From Ruminococcus sp. CAG:254 (GTDB taxonomy: Bacteria; Bacillota; Clostridia; Oscillospirales; Ruminococcaceae), in the NCBI GenBank assembly GCA_000433635.1, contig HF997977.1, forward strand, positions 127,481 to 191,480: 64,000 nt of DNA, written 5' to 3'. The translations under genes and the position numbers were made by a program. A model generated the notes under the pieces. The model searched no databases and had not been told where the DNA came from. It was given only the letters and a program-made list of their open reading frames with translations. Positions 53,954 through 64,000 of the stretch are shown here, in pieces. How positions within the stretch are numbered: position 1 is the first letter of the stretch; each line of letters starts with the position of its first letter.

Positions 53954-53992
53954 ATGTTTCTGAAATGATTTTATAGTTTTACATTACAACGG

Positions 53993-54019
53993 ACAGCCGC
54001 TGACCCTTGGCGGCTGTTT
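53993..54019 (+). terminator. Weak hairpin between ruvB and glmM
   Basis: ACAGCCGC (53993-54000) pairs perfectly with GCGGCTGT (54010-54017), followed only by TTC. Partial termination is possible. Confidence 0.4.
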
Positions 54020-54044
54020 CATCAGACAAAGGAGTCGAATAAAA

Positions 54045-55397
54045 ATGGGCAGATTATTTGGAACAGATGGAGCAAGAGGCGTTGCCATTACAGAATTAAC
54101 TTGTGAACTTGCCATGCAAATTGGTCGGGCAGCCGCATTGGTTTTGACGAAAGAAGCCAAGCACAAGGCGAAAATTGTCATCGGGAAGGACACCCGAATT
54201 TCTTCTGATATTCTGGAAGCCGCTCTGTGTGCAGGAATTTGTTCTGTTGGGGCAGATGCTGTGCAGCTGGGTGTGATTCCAACGCCGGGCGTTGCCTATC
54301 TGGTGCGTTCGATGGGAGCAGATGCCGGTGTGATGATTTCTGCATCTCACAACAGCGTCGAATTTAACGGCATCAAGCTGTTTGCATCCACTGGTTATAA
54401 GCTGCCGGATGCAGTGGAAGAAGAAATTGAAGCATTGATTCTGGACACACCGGAAAAAGTAACGCTGCAATCGCACACCAATGTGGGCAGAATCGAACGC
54501 TATGAACACGCCAAGGAAGATTACATTCAGCATATTTTAGAGAGTGTCCCGACTCGATTTGACGGGATGAAGATTGCACTGGACTGTGCAAACGGCAGTG
54601 CCTCTGCAACCGCAGAAACGCTCTTCACTGCATTGGGTGCAGAAGTTTGCATGCTGAGTGCAGAGCCAGACGGCACAAATATCAATGACCACTGTGGTTC
54701 TACCCACATGGAACAGCTGATGGCATATGTGCCAGCACATGGCTGTCAATTGGGTCTGGCATTTGATGGAGATGCAGACCGTTGTCTGGCAGTGGACGAA
54801 ACCGGAAAGGTTGTAGACGGTGACCAGATGATTGCAATTTGTGCCAAGGCACTGAAAGCAAGCGGTAAGCTGGAAAAAGATACAGCCGTTGTAACCGTTA
54901 TGACGAACTTAGGCTTTTTCCACTTTACCAAGCGGGAAGGCATTCATGCCGTTGCAACAAAAGTTGGTGACCGGTATGTGCTGGAAGAGATGAAAAAGGG
55001 CGGCTATTGTATCGGTGGCGAACAGAGCGGTCATATCATCTTTTTGGAACACGCAACCACAGGGGACGGCGAACTCTCCGGTGCGAAACTGGTCGAAATC
55101 GTCAAGCAGTCCGGAAAAAAACTGAGCGAACTGGCAGGAGAAATGGAAACATTTCCGCAGCAGATGCAGAATGTGCGGATTACAGCTGACCAGAGAAACC
55201 GTTGGAAAGAAGACGAGGCAGTTTGCAGCGTGATGAAACAGTATGAAGAACGGCTGGGCGAAGACGGCAGAATTCTGGTACGGGAAAGCGGAACAGAACC
55301 GCTGATTCGGGTCATGGTAGAAGCAAAGGATGCCGATTTGATGCAGGAAGCTGTTTCTGCGATTGCAGAAGAACTGGAACGCTACACGAAACGATAA
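54045..55397 (+). CDS. glmM: Phosphoglucosamine mutase
   Basis: 450 residues. Phosphoserine motif MISASHNSVEFNG, magnesium loop FDGDADRCLAVD, sugar-binding GEQSGH and C-terminal phosphate site RESGTEPLIRVM. It makes glucosamine-1-phosphate for UDP-GlcNAc and so for the cell wall. SD AAAGGAG. Confidence 0.98.
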   Translation: MGRLFGTDGARGVAITELTCELAMQIGRAAALVLTKEAKHKAKIVIGKDTRISSDILEAALCAGICSVGADAVQLGVIPTPGVAYLVRSMGADAGVMISASHNSVEFNGIKLFASTGYKLPDAVEEEIEALILDTPEKVTLQSHTNVGRIERYEHAKEDYIQHILESVPTRFDGMKIALDCANGSASATAETLFTALGAEVCMLSAEPDGTNINDHCGSTHMEQLMAYVPAHGCQLGLAFDGDADRCLAVDETGKVVDGDQMIAICAKALKASGKLEKDTAVVTVMTNLGFFHFTKREGIHAVATKVGDRYVLEEMKKGGYCIGGEQSGHIIFLEHATTGDGELSGAKLVEIVKQSGKKLSELAGEMETFPQQMQNVRITADQRNRWKEDEAVCSVMKQYEERLGEDGRILVRESGTEPLIRVMVEAKDADLMQEAVSAIAEELERYTKR

Positions 55398-55412
55398 AGG
55401 AGCCGTACAACT

Positions 55413-56285
55413 GTGAGAATTGCAAATCAATGGAACGATTACCGGATTTTAGATACTTCCGGACAAGAAAAGCTGGAGCAGTGGGGCAATGTGACATTGA
55501 TTCGTCCAGACCCCCAGATTATCTGGAAAACCCCGAAAGAACATGGAATGTGGAATCATGCAGACGGGCATTATCACCGCTCGAATGCTGGTGGCGGCAG
55601 CTGGGATTTTTTCCGGAAGCTGCCGGAATCGTGGAACATTCAATATACACCGCTGGATTTGAAATTTCGGATTCAGCCGACCAGCTTTAAACATACCGGA
55701 TTATTTCCGGAGCAGGCTGTCAACTGGGATTTTGTTTCCAACCTGATTCAGAATGCGGGCAGACCCATTTCTGTCTTGAATCTGTTTGCCTATACAGGTG
55801 GTGCAACGCTGGCTTGTGCGAGAGCCGGAGCGAGTGTTTGCCATGTAGATGCATCCAAGGGAATGACGCAGTGGGCAAGAGAAAATGCAGCACTTTCAGG
55901 ACTGTCTGACCGCCCGATTCGCTGGATTGTTGATGACTGCGAAAAGTTTGTTGCCCGAGAAATTCGCCGGAATCGGCGGTATGATGCCATTATCATGGAT
56001 CCGCCCAGCTACGGCAGAGGGCCGGGCGGTGAAATCTGGAAGCTCGAAGATTGTATTTATGATTTGGTACAGCTTTGTGCCGGCGTTTTGACGGAACAGC
56101 CGCTGTTCTTCCTGATTAACAGCTATACAACAGGTTTGTCGCCGTCCGTAATGGGCTATATTTTGGGCAGCGTTGTACGCAAGCGGTTTGGCGGAACAGT
56201 GACTTTCGATGAAATCGGCTTGCCAGTCGCACAAAGTGGGCTGGCGTTGCCGTGTGGGTCAACCGCCATCTGGCAGGCTGAATAA
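55413..56285 (+). CDS. Class I SAM-dependent (rRNA-type) methyltransferase
   Basis: 290 residues, GTG start after AAAGGAG. An N-terminal part (about 1-105) precedes a Rossmann SAM-binding fold: VLNLFAYTGGATLACARAG, VDASKGMTQWA and the catalytic-type MDPPSYGRG. This arrangement is like RlmI/RlmK-type 23S rRNA methyltransferases but lacks the PUA domain. The exact target is unknown. Confidence 0.88.
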   Translation: MRIANQWNDYRILDTSGQEKLEQWGNVTLIRPDPQIIWKTPKEHGMWNHADGHYHRSNAGGGSWDFFRKLPESWNIQYTPLDLKFRIQPTSFKHTGLFPEQAVNWDFVSNLIQNAGRPISVLNLFAYTGGATLACARAGASVCHVDASKGMTQWARENAALSGLSDRPIRWIVDDCEKFVAREIRRNRRYDAIIMDPPSYGRGPGGEIWKLEDCIYDLVQLCAGVLTEQPLFFLINSYTTGLSPSVMGYILGSVVRKRFGGTVTFDEIGLPVAQSGLALPCGSTAIWQAE

Positions 56286-56327
56286 TCTAATCCGCAAATA
56301 AGAAATTCGGAAAAGAAAGGAACGGGA

Positions 56328-57206
56328 ATGGAAACACAAGCACAGGCGAAACAACTTTGGTTTCACTATACCGATGAAAACGGAGAGCGTACCTCTCCAG
56401 ACATTTTAAAAGACATTTCTCTTTCGATTGACAAAGGTGATTTTGTTGCCTTGCTGGGGCATAACGGCTCTGGCAAGTCAACATTTGCAAAACACATGAA
56501 CGCCATCCTGCTGCCGTCAGCAGGTACGATGACCGTGGACGGCATCGATACAAAAGACGAGTCGCAGCGTTTCACCCTGCGGAGTCATGTAGGAATGGTG
56601 TTCCAAAATCCAGATAATCAGATTGTAGCGACTATCGTCGAAGAAGATGTGGCATTTGGCCCTGAAAATTTAGGCATTCCGCCACAGGAGATTCGGGAAC
56701 GGGTTGACGATGCCCTGAAAGCCGTGGAGATGTATGACTATCGGGAACATGCTCCCAGTCAGCTTTCCGGTGGACAGAAGCAGCGAGTTGCCATTGCTGG
56801 CATTATCGCCATGCGACCGGATTGTATTGTCTTGGATGAACCCACTGCCATGCTTGACCCCAGCGGCAGACGAGAAGTCATGAATACGATTCATATGCTG
56901 AATCGGGAATACGGAATTACCATTGTGCTGATTACCCACTATATGGAAGAGGCAGCACAGGCAAATCGGGTTGTTGTCATGGATGATGGAAAAGTGGTAC
57001 TGGATAACACGCCGAAAGAAGTCTTTTCTCACGTGGAAACGCTGAAAAAGATAGGCTTAGACGTTCCGCAGGTGACAGAACTTGCATATCGCTTGCAGCA
57101 AGCAGGCTGTCCGGTAGATGTGCACATGATTTCAGAGGAAGAATGCGTTGCATCATTGACAAAACTACTGAACGGAAAAACGGGAGGTGCAGCATGGCAA
57201 TCTTAA
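56328..57206 (+). CDS. ecfA1: Energy-coupling factor transporter ATPase EcfA1
   Basis: 292 residues. Walker [11 protein letters not shown]-loop [11 protein letters not shown], signature [12 protein letters not shown], Walker [17 protein letters not shown], the pattern of EcfA1. It powers vitamin or trace-metal uptake with EcfA2 and EcfT. No S component is encoded here, as expected for a shared (group II) ECF module. It overlaps ecfA2 by 13 nt. Confidence 0.97.
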   Translation: METQAQAKQLWFHYTDENGERTSPDILKDISLSIDKGDFVALLGHNGSGKSTFAKHMNAILLPSAGTMTVDGIDTKDESQRFTLRSHVGMVFQNPDNQIVATIVEEDVAFGPENLGIPPQEIRERVDDALKAVEMYDYREHAPSQLSGGQKQRVAIAGIIAMRPDCIVLDEPTAMLDPSGRREVMNTIHMLNREYGITIVLITHYMEEAAQANRVVVMDDGKVVLDNTPKEVFSHVETLKKIGLDVPQVTELAYRLQQAGCPVDVHMISEEECVASLTKLLNGKTGGAAWQS

Positions 57207-58066
57207 AAACCGAAGATTTGACCTATCAATACAGCATTGGCACACCGTTTGAAAAAACTGCTGTGGATCATGTCAATCTGGAGATTGAAGAGGGAGCATT
57301 TGTCGGCATTATCGGGCATACTGGCTCTGGAAAATCGACCTTGATTCAGCATTTTAACGGGCTGATTCGTCCGACTTCCGGAAAAATTTATCTGGATGGA
57401 ACAGACATCTGGGCAGACAAGACAAATATCCGGCAGGTTCGCTTTCAAGTGGGTTTGGTATTCCAATATCCGGAATATCAGATTTTTGAAGATACCGTTT
57501 ATAAAGATATTGCGTTTGGCCCTCGCAACATGGGATTGTCTGAAGCGGAAATCAAGGAACGAGTGGAAGAAACGGCTGCTCTGGTTGGTCTGACACAAGC
57601 ACAGCTGAACCAATCGCCGTTTGACTTGTCCGGCGGACAGAAGCGGCGAGTTGCGATTGCTGGTGTTATGGCATTGCGACCGAAAGTTTTGATTTTGGAC
57701 GAGCCAACGGCTGGACTAGACCCGAAAGGCAGAGAAGATATTCTCCGAGAGATTCGCCGCTATCACAAAGAAACCGGAAGAACGGTTCTGCTGGTTTCTC
57801 ACAGCATGGAAGATATGGCAAACTGTGCAGAAAAAATTCTGGTGATGAATGCTGGAAAGGTATTCTGCTATGATACGGTTGAGAACGTGTTCCGGCAGGC
57901 AAAAGCCTTGCAGGAAATCGGGCTGGCAGTGCCACAGATTACCCGAGTTTGTATGCAGCTGCGAGAGCAGGGCATTCCGTTGAGCGATGATATTTATACG
58001 GTAGAAGCTGCCTATCAGCAGATTTTACAGCTTTACCGGCAGCAGAAGGAGGGGACAGGATGCTAA
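57194..58066 (+). CDS. ecfA2: Energy-coupling factor transporter ATPase EcfA2
   Basis: 290 residues. Walker [12 protein letters not shown]-loop [11 protein letters not shown] (diagnostic for EcfA2), signature [12 protein letters not shown], Walker [16 protein letters not shown]. Start at 57194 after GGGAGGTGCAGC; an open frame from 57143 lies inside ecfA1. It overlaps ecfT by 7 nt. Confidence 0.97.
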   Translation: MAILKTEDLTYQYSIGTPFEKTAVDHVNLEIEEGAFVGIIGHTGSGKSTLIQHFNGLIRPTSGKIYLDGTDIWADKTNIRQVRFQVGLVFQYPEYQIFEDTVYKDIAFGPRNMGLSEAEIKERVEETAALVGLTQAQLNQSPFDLSGGQKRRVAIAGVMALRPKVLILDEPTAGLDPKGREDILREIRRYHKETGRTVLLVSHSMEDMANCAEKILVMNAGKVFCYDTVENVFRQAKALQEIGLAVPQITRVCMQLREQGIPLSDDIYTVEAAYQQILQLYRQQKEGTGC

Positions 58067-58866
58067 AAGATATTACCATTGGACAGTATTATCCGGGGAA
58101 CAGTTTTGTTCATCGGCTAGACCCTCGATTTAAAATCATTATCACTTTGCTGTATATCACAATGCTGTTTATGGGCAGTCATCTCTATTCGATGGTGTTT
58201 GGAATTGTCTTTTTCTTTCTGACATTCTTCTGTTCGGGCATTGCTGCAAAGGTGCTGCTCAAGAGCATGAAACCCATTCTGCCGATTTTGCTGATTACAG
58301 CGATTCTGGACTTGCTGTTCATTCGAGATGGAACGGTCTATTGGTCGCTGGGCTTCCTGCAAATCACACAAGAGGGCGTGAAAACAGGTGTTCAAATGAT
58401 CATCCGGATTAGTTTTTTGATTGTGGGAACGTCTATGCTGACCTATACCACCTCGCCAATTGCCTTGACGGATGCGATTGAACGGCTGCTTTCACCGCTG
58501 AAAAAGCTGAAATTCCCAGTACATGCATTTTCCATGATGATGACGATTGCTCTGCGGTTTATTCCAACTTTGATTGAAGAAACCGATAAAATCATAGCTG
58601 CCCAGAAAGCAAGAGGGGCAGATATGGAGAGCGGTAACTTGATTCAGCGAGCAAAGGCATTGATTCCGATTTTAGTTCCGCTGTTTGTTTCGGCATTTCG
58701 CCGTGCGGAAGAACTGGCGACTGCGATGGAATGCCGTTGCTATCGGGGTGATATTGGCAGAACAAAGATGAAACAATTGCATTTGTCCGGAAAAGACTGG
58801 CTGGCAATGAGCATTACACTGGTATTCTTTGCCGGTTCGATTGCAATGAAAATCATTCTGGGATAA
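58060..58866 (+). CDS. ecfT: Energy-coupling factor transporter transmembrane protein EcfT
   Basis: 268 residues, about five or six membrane segments, with coupling helices marked by AQKARGADMESG and EELATAMECRCYRGD (the two conserved A-R-G-like motifs). It links the two ATPases to interchangeable substrate-binding S proteins. Confidence 0.95.
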   Translation: MLKDITIGQYYPGNSFVHRLDPRFKIIITLLYITMLFMGSHLYSMVFGIVFFFLTFFCSGIAAKVLLKSMKPILPILLITAILDLLFIRDGTVYWSLGFLQITQEGVKTGVQMIIRISFLIVGTSMLTYTTSPIALTDAIERLLSPLKKLKFPVHAFSMMMTIALRFIPTLIEETDKIIAAQKARGADMESGNLIQRAKALIPILVPLFVSAFRRAEELATAMECRCYRGDIGRTKMKQLHLSGKDWLAMSITLVFFAGSIAMKIILG

Positions 58867-58889
58867 AGATAAAAAGGAGTTCCTGATTT

Positions 58890-61526
58890 ATGCGGTCTGG
58901 TTTGTTGGCTTCCAACCGGAACAATCCGAAACGCTATTTGCTGCTGTCCATGCTGCTGCCTATGCTGTTGGTAGCAGTCGGATGGATTGTGTTAGAGGTG
59001 CATCCATTCGGAACACGGCAGATTTTAGTAACGGATTTCTGGCATCAGTATTATCCGTTTCTCTGCATCTTACAGGAGAAACTGAAACACGGGGAATCCC
59101 TGCTGTATACCTGGCAGTCGGGAATGGGGTCGAATTTTGCAGCGATGATGGCATATTATACCGCAAGTCCGCTGAATCTGCTGACGCTGCTTGTGCCAGC
59201 ATCTATGCTGCGAGATACAGTAACGGGGCTGGTACTGCTGAAAATCGGGGCAGCAGGCGGCTTTTTTGCAGCGTTTTTAAAGGGAACATACGGCAGAAAT
59301 GACAGTTCACTTTGTCTGTTTGGCACGATGTATGCCCTCTGTGATTTCATGATGGGGTATTCTTGGAACATCATTTGGCTAGATACCGTGGCACTGCTGC
59401 CACTAGTGATGCTAGGCGTTGTGCGACTAGTGCGGACGGGTTCTTATCATCTGTATACAGTTTCACTAGCATTGGCGATGTTGGCGAATTTCTATATTGG
59501 CTTTTTCATCTGTATTTTTACTGTGATTGCCTATTTCTGCATTTGTATCTTTACGGGAATGGGATTTAAGCGGTTTTTGACTCGCAGCGGAAAAATGCTG
59601 GCAGCAACTATTCTTGGCTTGGCAATCAGCAGTATTTTGCTGCTGCCAACGTATTACGCCTTACAGAACACTTACAGCATCCACAATACATTTCCGCAGC
59701 ATTCCACATTCTATGAAACATGGAGCGACCTGCTTTCGCAGCTGCTCGCCTATCAGATTCCAACGGTCAAAGAGGGCAAGCCAAACCTGTATTGTGGGGT
59801 GCTCTGTGTGGTATTGGTGGGGATGTTTCTCCGGGCAAGGTCAATTCGGATTCGGGAGAAAGTCGGGGCAATTCTGGTTCTGGCGTTTTTGCTGGTAAGT
59901 TGCAACTGGAACATCTTGAATTATCTCTGGCACGGCTGTCATTTCCCGAATATGTTGCCCTATCGGTTTTCCTTCTTGTTTTCGTTTGCCCTGTTGACAC
60001 TGGCATATCGTGCTTATTTGCTGCTGTTGGAGCGGCGAATGAAGTGGCTGGATTTGATTGCAATGGTGCTTTGCAGTGGTGTATTCCTGTTCCTTGTCTA
60101 TACGACCGACCGGAAACAAGTCGTTCTGTATACAGGGATGACAATGCTGGCATATCTGTTGTGGATGTTGCTGCACAAGTTGGGGCTGCTGCACCGGCGG
60201 GTTTTTGCCGCTGGCATGCTGGTTGTGATGCTGGTAGAAATGGGCTGTCATGTTCGGATTGCAACAGAGGCAGTTTCCACTTCAGATTATACCTCGTATC
60301 CGGAAAAATACGAATCGGTAGAAGCATTGCTTTCGCAGATTGAAGAGCAAGAACCAGAGAATGCATTTTATCGCATCGAGTTGACCAGCTGGTACACCTT
60401 AAATGACCCGGCACTGTATCAATATCGAGGCGTTTCGCAGTTTTCCTCTCTGGCAAACTGCAAGGTAAGTACCTTTTTGAAAAAGCTGGGAATGCCAGCT
60501 TCCGAGGCAGGAAATCGGTATTATTACGCTCATAGCACCCCTTATCTGGATATGCTGTTAGGGGTTCGCTACCTGATTCAGAAAACCGGATTTATGCCAG
60601 AAGCAGAAACGGTTGAAAAAGTTGCTGTCAGTGATACCGTTACAAGCTACCGCAATCGCTATGCGTTGCCGGTTGGATTTATGGTGAACGAAGAAACAGC
60701 AGATTTTTCCATAGACACTAGTGAAAACGCATTTGAAGTACAAAATGACTTATTTGCAAAGATGACGGGCATCAAAGAACCGTTGTATACAGCAGTCGAT
60801 GTCAAAGATGTTGGGCACAACGGTGTCGAAGTCAGCCGGAATGGCTACGGATATTATACCTATTTCCCGATGAGCACGGCAGCTGAACCCTATTTGAAAT
60901 ATAATTTCATGCCGGAGCAGGACACCTTGCTATATGCGTACTTGTCTGTAGACAAGGTGGAGGAAGTAGACATTTATCAGAATGAACGCTACACATTTTC
61001 CCAGAAACTTGCAAAACAGCCGTATATTTTCCCGTTGGGCAGCTATAAAGCCGGAGAAAAGGCAACTTTAAAATGGAATGTTGACCGCAAGAGCATCCAG
61101 AACGGAGCGATTACATTATTTGTCTACGCTTTGAATCAGGATGTTTTAGAGCAGGGCTATCAGCAGCTTGCCACTGGTGGGTTACAGGTGACAGACTGGA
61201 GTGATACTCGTTTGACGGGAACGCTAAATGCTGACCACGATGGAATCTGTTATCTTTCGATTCCGGCGGAAGATGGCTGGCATGTCACCGTAGACGGCAA
61301 ACAAACAGAACCCATTTCAATTGGTGGAGCAATGCTCGGCGTTCCAGTTTCCAGCGGAACGCATACAATTGCACTGCGATATTGCCCGAAAGGAACGGTT
61401 GTCGGAACGATTTGCTGTGGCAGTGCCATTTTATTGTTGACATTCTGTTTTGTCATCGAACAAAAGCAAAAACGTGCTTGCAGAAGCAATTCTGTGGGCA
61501 GAAGGAGAAAAACATGCGAACCTTAA
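58890..61526 (+). CDS. YfhO family multi-span membrane protein
   Basis: 878 residues, about 13 membrane segments in the first 475 residues, a large extracytoplasmic region (about 475-840) and a final segment near 850. N-terminal TDFWHQYYPFLCILQEKL and WQSGMGSNFAAMMAYYTASPLNLLTLL are typical of YfhO, which in Bacillus, Listeria and Staphylococcus glycosylates lipoteichoic acid. It may likewise decorate a surface polymer here. It overlaps truA by 13 nt. Confidence 0.9.
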   Translation: MRSGLLASNRNNPKRYLLLSMLLPMLLVAVGWIVLEVHPFGTRQILVTDFWHQYYPFLCILQEKLKHGESLLYTWQSGMGSNFAAMMAYYTASPLNLLTLLVPASMLRDTVTGLVLLKIGAAGGFFAAFLKGTYGRNDSSLCLFGTMYALCDFMMGYSWNIIWLDTVALLPLVMLGVVRLVRTGSYHLYTVSLALAMLANFYIGFFICIFTVIAYFCICIFTGMGFKRFLTRSGKMLAATILGLAISSILLLPTYYALQNTYSIHNTFPQHSTFYETWSDLLSQLLAYQIPTVKEGKPNLYCGVLCVVLVGMFLRARSIRIREKVGAILVLAFLLVSCNWNILNYLWHGCHFPNMLPYRFSFLFSFALLTLAYRAYLLLLERRMKWLDLIAMVLCSGVFLFLVYTTDRKQVVLYTGMTMLAYLLWMLLHKLGLLHRRVFAAGMLVVMLVEMGCHVRIATEAVSTSDYTSYPEKYESVEALLSQIEEQEPENAFYRIELTSWYTLNDPALYQYRGVSQFSSLANCKVSTFLKKLGMPASEAGNRYYYAHSTPYLDMLLGVRYLIQKTGFMPEAETVEKVAVSDTVTSYRNRYALPVGFMVNEETADFSIDTSENAFEVQNDLFAKMTGIKEPLYTAVDVKDVGHNGVEVSRNGYGYYTYFPMSTAAEPYLKYNFMPEQDTLLYAYLSVDKVEEVDIYQNERYTFSQKLAKQPYIFPLGSYKAGEKATLKWNVDRKSIQNGAITLFVYALNQDVLEQGYQQLATGGLQVTDWSDTRLTGTLNADHDGICYLSIPAEDGWHVTVDGKQTEPISIGGAMLGVPVSSGTHTIALRYCPKGTVVGTICCGSAILLLTFCFVIEQKQKRACRSNSVGRRRKTCEP

Positions 61527-62326
61527 AAGTAATGATGGCATATTGTGGGACACGCTATCATGGCTATCAGCGACAGAACAATGCAAACACTGTGCAGGCA
61601 GTGGTAGAAGCAGCGGTTTCTAAGCTGCTGAACACCCCGACGGTGATTGCCGGATGTTCCCGAACAGATACCGGCGTACATGCGGAGCAGTTCTGTTTCT
61701 CGCTCACCACAGAAAATCCCATTCCCTGCCGGAATTTTGTGCGGGGATTGAATGGATATTTGCCGGAGGATATTTCGATTTTATCTTGTGAAGAAGTAAA
61801 GGATACGTTTCATGCACGGTTTTGCTGTCAGGCGAAAACATATCGTTACTGGATTCACAATAGCGAGTCGAAAAATCCGTTTGCCGCTGACCGAGCGTTG
61901 CATTATCGGCGTGCTTTGCGGATTGACCAGATGCAGGCGGCGGCAAACTTGCTGAAAGGAACGCATGACTTTGCCAGCTTTTGTTCAGGATGCACAGAAA
62001 ATAAAGATACTGTACGAACAATCTATCAATTTGATATAAAAATGCAGGGAACAGACTGTTTCATCCTTGTAAAAGGGAATGGTTTTTTGTATAATATGAT
62101 TAGGATTCTGGTTGGAACGCTGCTCAGCGTCAGCGAAGGGGAGCTTTCCGTGTCAGAAATTCCAGAAATTTTAGCAGCACGCAACCGCATTTATGCCGGA
62201 AGAACGGTGCAGCCATATGGCTTGTATCTGCATGAAATCTTTTATGACGATGCAGCATATCGGTTGCCGCAGGGGGATGCGTTTTTTGGCAGTGCTGTCA
62301 GCGGAGGTGAACGAAATGGGAAGTAA
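61514..62326 (+). CDS. truA: tRNA pseudouridine synthase A
   Basis: 270 residues. Catalytic Asp in GCSRTDTGVHA, then FHARFCCQAKTYRYWI and FLYNMIRILVGTLL. It modifies positions 38-40 of the anticodon stem-loop. The ATG at 61514 has the SD GAAGGAG inside yfhO; an upstream ATG at 61382 lies well within that gene and is rejected. Confidence 0.96.
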   Translation: MRTLKVMMAYCGTRYHGYQRQNNANTVQAVVEAAVSKLLNTPTVIAGCSRTDTGVHAEQFCFSLTTENPIPCRNFVRGLNGYLPEDISILSCEEVKDTFHARFCCQAKTYRYWIHNSESKNPFAADRALHYRRALRIDQMQAAANLLKGTHDFASFCSGCTENKDTVRTIYQFDIKMQGTDCFILVKGNGFLYNMIRILVGTLLSVSEGELSVSEIPEILAARNRIYAGRTVQPYGLYLHEIFYDDAAYRLPQGDAFFGSAVSGGERNGK

Positions 62327-63491
62327 AGCAAATTTTGATGCGGTTCAGAAACGAAAAAAGCAGCGGACAAAAAACAATTTGAAGAAATTGCTGTTGTTTC
62401 TGCTGATTGCTGCCTTTTGTGGGTATCTATATTTGCAGCGGGATGCTTGGATTCCAAAACTGGAGGGCATCGGGACACGCTATGAATCGGTAATTACACA
62501 GAATGACGGAACACTGGCAGACGGAAACTTTCCGCTTTCCATTACCAAAAATGCCGATTATCGGGCAGCGGTTGTTGAAAACGATTTGTTTATTCTGAAT
62601 GCTTCCTATCTGTATCTGTATTCTTTACATGGGGACTTGAAGGAAACCCGACAGCTGGCATATAGCAAGCCGATTTTAAAGAGCAATGATTATTTTGCAT
62701 TGCTGTATGAAAATGGCGGAACACGATTCCGTGTGGATCGGCAGAGCGGAAATGTCTATACCAAGACGATGGATCAGGCAATTATTACCGGAGCAATCAG
62801 CTCGACAGGGGTCGTGGCATTGGTAACAGAATCCGATTTGTACAGCTGCGTTTTGCAGATATTTGACAAAAACGGAAAAAAGCTGTATACTCGTAATTGT
62901 ATCGAACGATTGAGCGATATTGCCTTTAATGCAGACAGTACCGGCTGCGTCTTTACGGAGCTGAGTGCCGTAGATGGGGATGTGACGGCAACGCTGAAAT
63001 GCATTCAGTTTGATACAACGGACTATACATGGGAATCCGAGCCGCTGACGACTTTGAGTTTAGCACTGTCTTTGACAGAAAACAATCATGCCTGCGTCAT
63101 CGGTGATACGACCTGTGCATATTATGATGACAAGGGAAATTTGGAATCGCAGTATGATTACGGCGGAACGCTGGAAAATTATGCAGTGGATGCCGGAAAT
63201 GCAGCGGTTTTGATTCGGGATGAAGAAAAGCGAGAAACCAAACTGGTCATTTTCCCCGGCTCTGCATCCGAACCAATTGAAATCGTTGTGAATGGTGATG
63301 CCAAGGCGGTGCAGGTTTATGGCGACCGGGTCTATATGATGAATGCTGAAACCGTCATTGCCTATAACTTCTCTGGGAAAGCTGTGGCAACGGTGCGGTT
63401 AGACAGCACCTATGATTCTTTCCTGAAGAAAGACAATTATCTGTTCTTGCTGCGGTATGATAAAATTGACCGGGTGGACTTTAAAGAATAA
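62316..63491 (+). CDS. DUF5711 family membrane-anchored protein
   Basis: 391 residues: a basic N-terminal tail (KRKKQRTKNNLKK), one membrane segment (about 23-42) and a long extracytoplasmic region of beta-strand repeats resembling a propeller (KPILKSNDYFALLYENGG, ALVTESDLYSCVLQIFDKNGK). DUF5711 proteins are found in Ruminococcaceae and Lachnospiraceae near cvpA-type genes; function unknown. SD GGAGGTG; it overlaps truA by 11 nt. Confidence 0.85.
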   Translation: MGSKANFDAVQKRKKQRTKNNLKKLLLFLLIAAFCGYLYLQRDAWIPKLEGIGTRYESVITQNDGTLADGNFPLSITKNADYRAAVVENDLFILNASYLYLYSLHGDLKETRQLAYSKPILKSNDYFALLYENGGTRFRVDRQSGNVYTKTMDQAIITGAISSTGVVALVTESDLYSCVLQIFDKNGKKLYTRNCIERLSDIAFNADSTGCVFTELSAVDGDVTATLKCIQFDTTDYTWESEPLTTLSLALSLTENNHACVIGDTTCAYYDDKGNLESQYDYGGTLENYAVDAGNAAVLIRDEEKRETKLVIFPGSASEPIEIVVNGDAKAVQVYGDRVYMMNAETVIAYNFSGKAVATVRLDSTYDSFLKKDNYLFLLRYDKIDRVDFKE

Positions 63492-63502
63492 GGGAATGGC
63501 GT

Positions 63503-64000
63503 ATGGCATGGTATTATGATTTGGTGGTTCTGGCGATTCTCGCCCTTTGTGTCTGGAATGGCATGCGAAAAGGGGTTAGCCGTTCGCTGCTTCAGACGGC
63601 TGCAACCATTTTGAGTGCAGTTGTGGCTTTGTGGGTGAGTCAACCGCTGGCAGAACTTTGTTATACGGAATTTTTGGAAAAGCCGGTGGTTTCTGCCGTG
63701 GAAGGGCAGCTGAATACGGTAGATGTTACCGGACTGGTACAAACGGCACTTTCTGACAATGGCATTCCGGTTTCGAGAGAACAAGTACAAAGCATGTTGG
63801 CAGACCCAGAGGGAACTGCTGCCCAGTATGGATTCGATTCCGGGTGGGTGAATCAGCAGATAGATGCTGCGGCGGATTCCGTAGAAGAATTGACGAATGG
63901 CGTTTTGCCCAGCTGGCTGATGAAAGAGATTGCCGGAGATGGTGCGGTACAGAAAAAAACTGCAAAATCTGTGATTTCGGGCGATACCCATACAGCTGCA
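63503..64000 (+). CDS. CvpA-like membrane protein (partial, runs off the window)
   Basis: 166 codons are visible, open to the right edge. It starts MAWYYDLVVLAILALCVWNGMRKG, followed by a second membrane segment (LLQTAATILSAVVALWVS), the pattern of CvpA family proteins, which also bear KG after the first helix. A hydrophilic region follows before the expected later membrane segments. The ATG at 63503 follows AGGG and begins 11 bp after DUF5711. Function in the envelope is suspected but not shown. Confidence 0.75.
   Translation, partial: MAWYYDLVVLAILALCVWNGMRKGVSRSLLQTAATILSAVVALWVSQPLAELCYTEFLEKPVVSAVEGQLNTVDVTGLVQTALSDNGIPVSREQVQSMLADPEGTAAQYGFDSGWVNQQIDAAADSVEELTNGVLPSWLMKEIAGDGAVQKKTAKSVISGDTHTAA

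Noticed and set aside
59720..60343. 207-codon frame inside yfhO
   Set aside because: Shadow frame of a membrane protein gene; no SD or domain.

Overview
The window looks like chromosomal DNA of a cellulolytic, anaerobic Ruminococcus-type Firmicute (Oscillospiraceae; near R. flavefaciens, R. champanellensis or R. callidus, species not decidable here). The grounds are a family 48 cellobiohydrolase with a C-terminal dockerin, a second secreted protein with an internal dockerin, strong Shine-Dalgarno sites, sigma-A promoters with 17-18 bp spacers, intrinsic terminators, and Firmicute housekeeping genes (pncB, tgt, uppP, class III fbp, ruvCAB, glmM, ecfA1A2T). No insertion sequence, phage, tRNA, rRNA or CRISPR array was seen.

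Layout. 1-1042: a gene-poor stretch with a strong promoter and a terminator about 820 nt apart. The transcript between them has no convincing long ORF but carries eight copies of a small hairpin that joins an SD-like sequence to a start codon. 1043-4389 (minus): a radical SAM protein and two peptidoglycan carboxypeptidase homologues with altered active sites. 4610-9308 (minus): a Gld-like ABC exporter operon with a DUF4340 protein. 9663-12904: GH48 cellulase with a long structured leader. 13158-24953: zinc-ribbon protein, MATE pump, NAD salvage (pncA-like, pncB) with hisC, GH1 beta-glucosidase with a divergent AraC regulator, metY, nifS, nifU and an HD protein.

27249-39624, with ABC exporter genes reaching down to 25019, is a cell-surface polysaccharide locus built on galactofuranose. 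Two divergent operons start from a shared 545-bp region. They encode UDP-galactopyranose mutase, two GlfT2-like glycosyltransferases, an ABC-2 exporter, a free-standing polysaccharide pyruvyltransferase (PPT) and two proteins of about 915 residues. Each large protein fuses a ferredoxin/FrhB-like flavin-iron-sulfur module to a PPT, but in opposite domain order. This is the best candidate here for an undescribed system.

39696-51544: a protein with a dockerin inserted between two homologous halves, tgt, an XRE regulator, uppP, class III fbp, an amidohydrolase, paaK with an ACT protein, a Kef/NhaP-type antiporter and pheA. 51712-64000 (plus): one long co-directional run, ruvC-ruvA-ruvB-glmM-methyltransferase-ecfA1-ecfA2-ecfT-yfhO-truA-DUF5711-cvpA, leaving the window inside cvpA.
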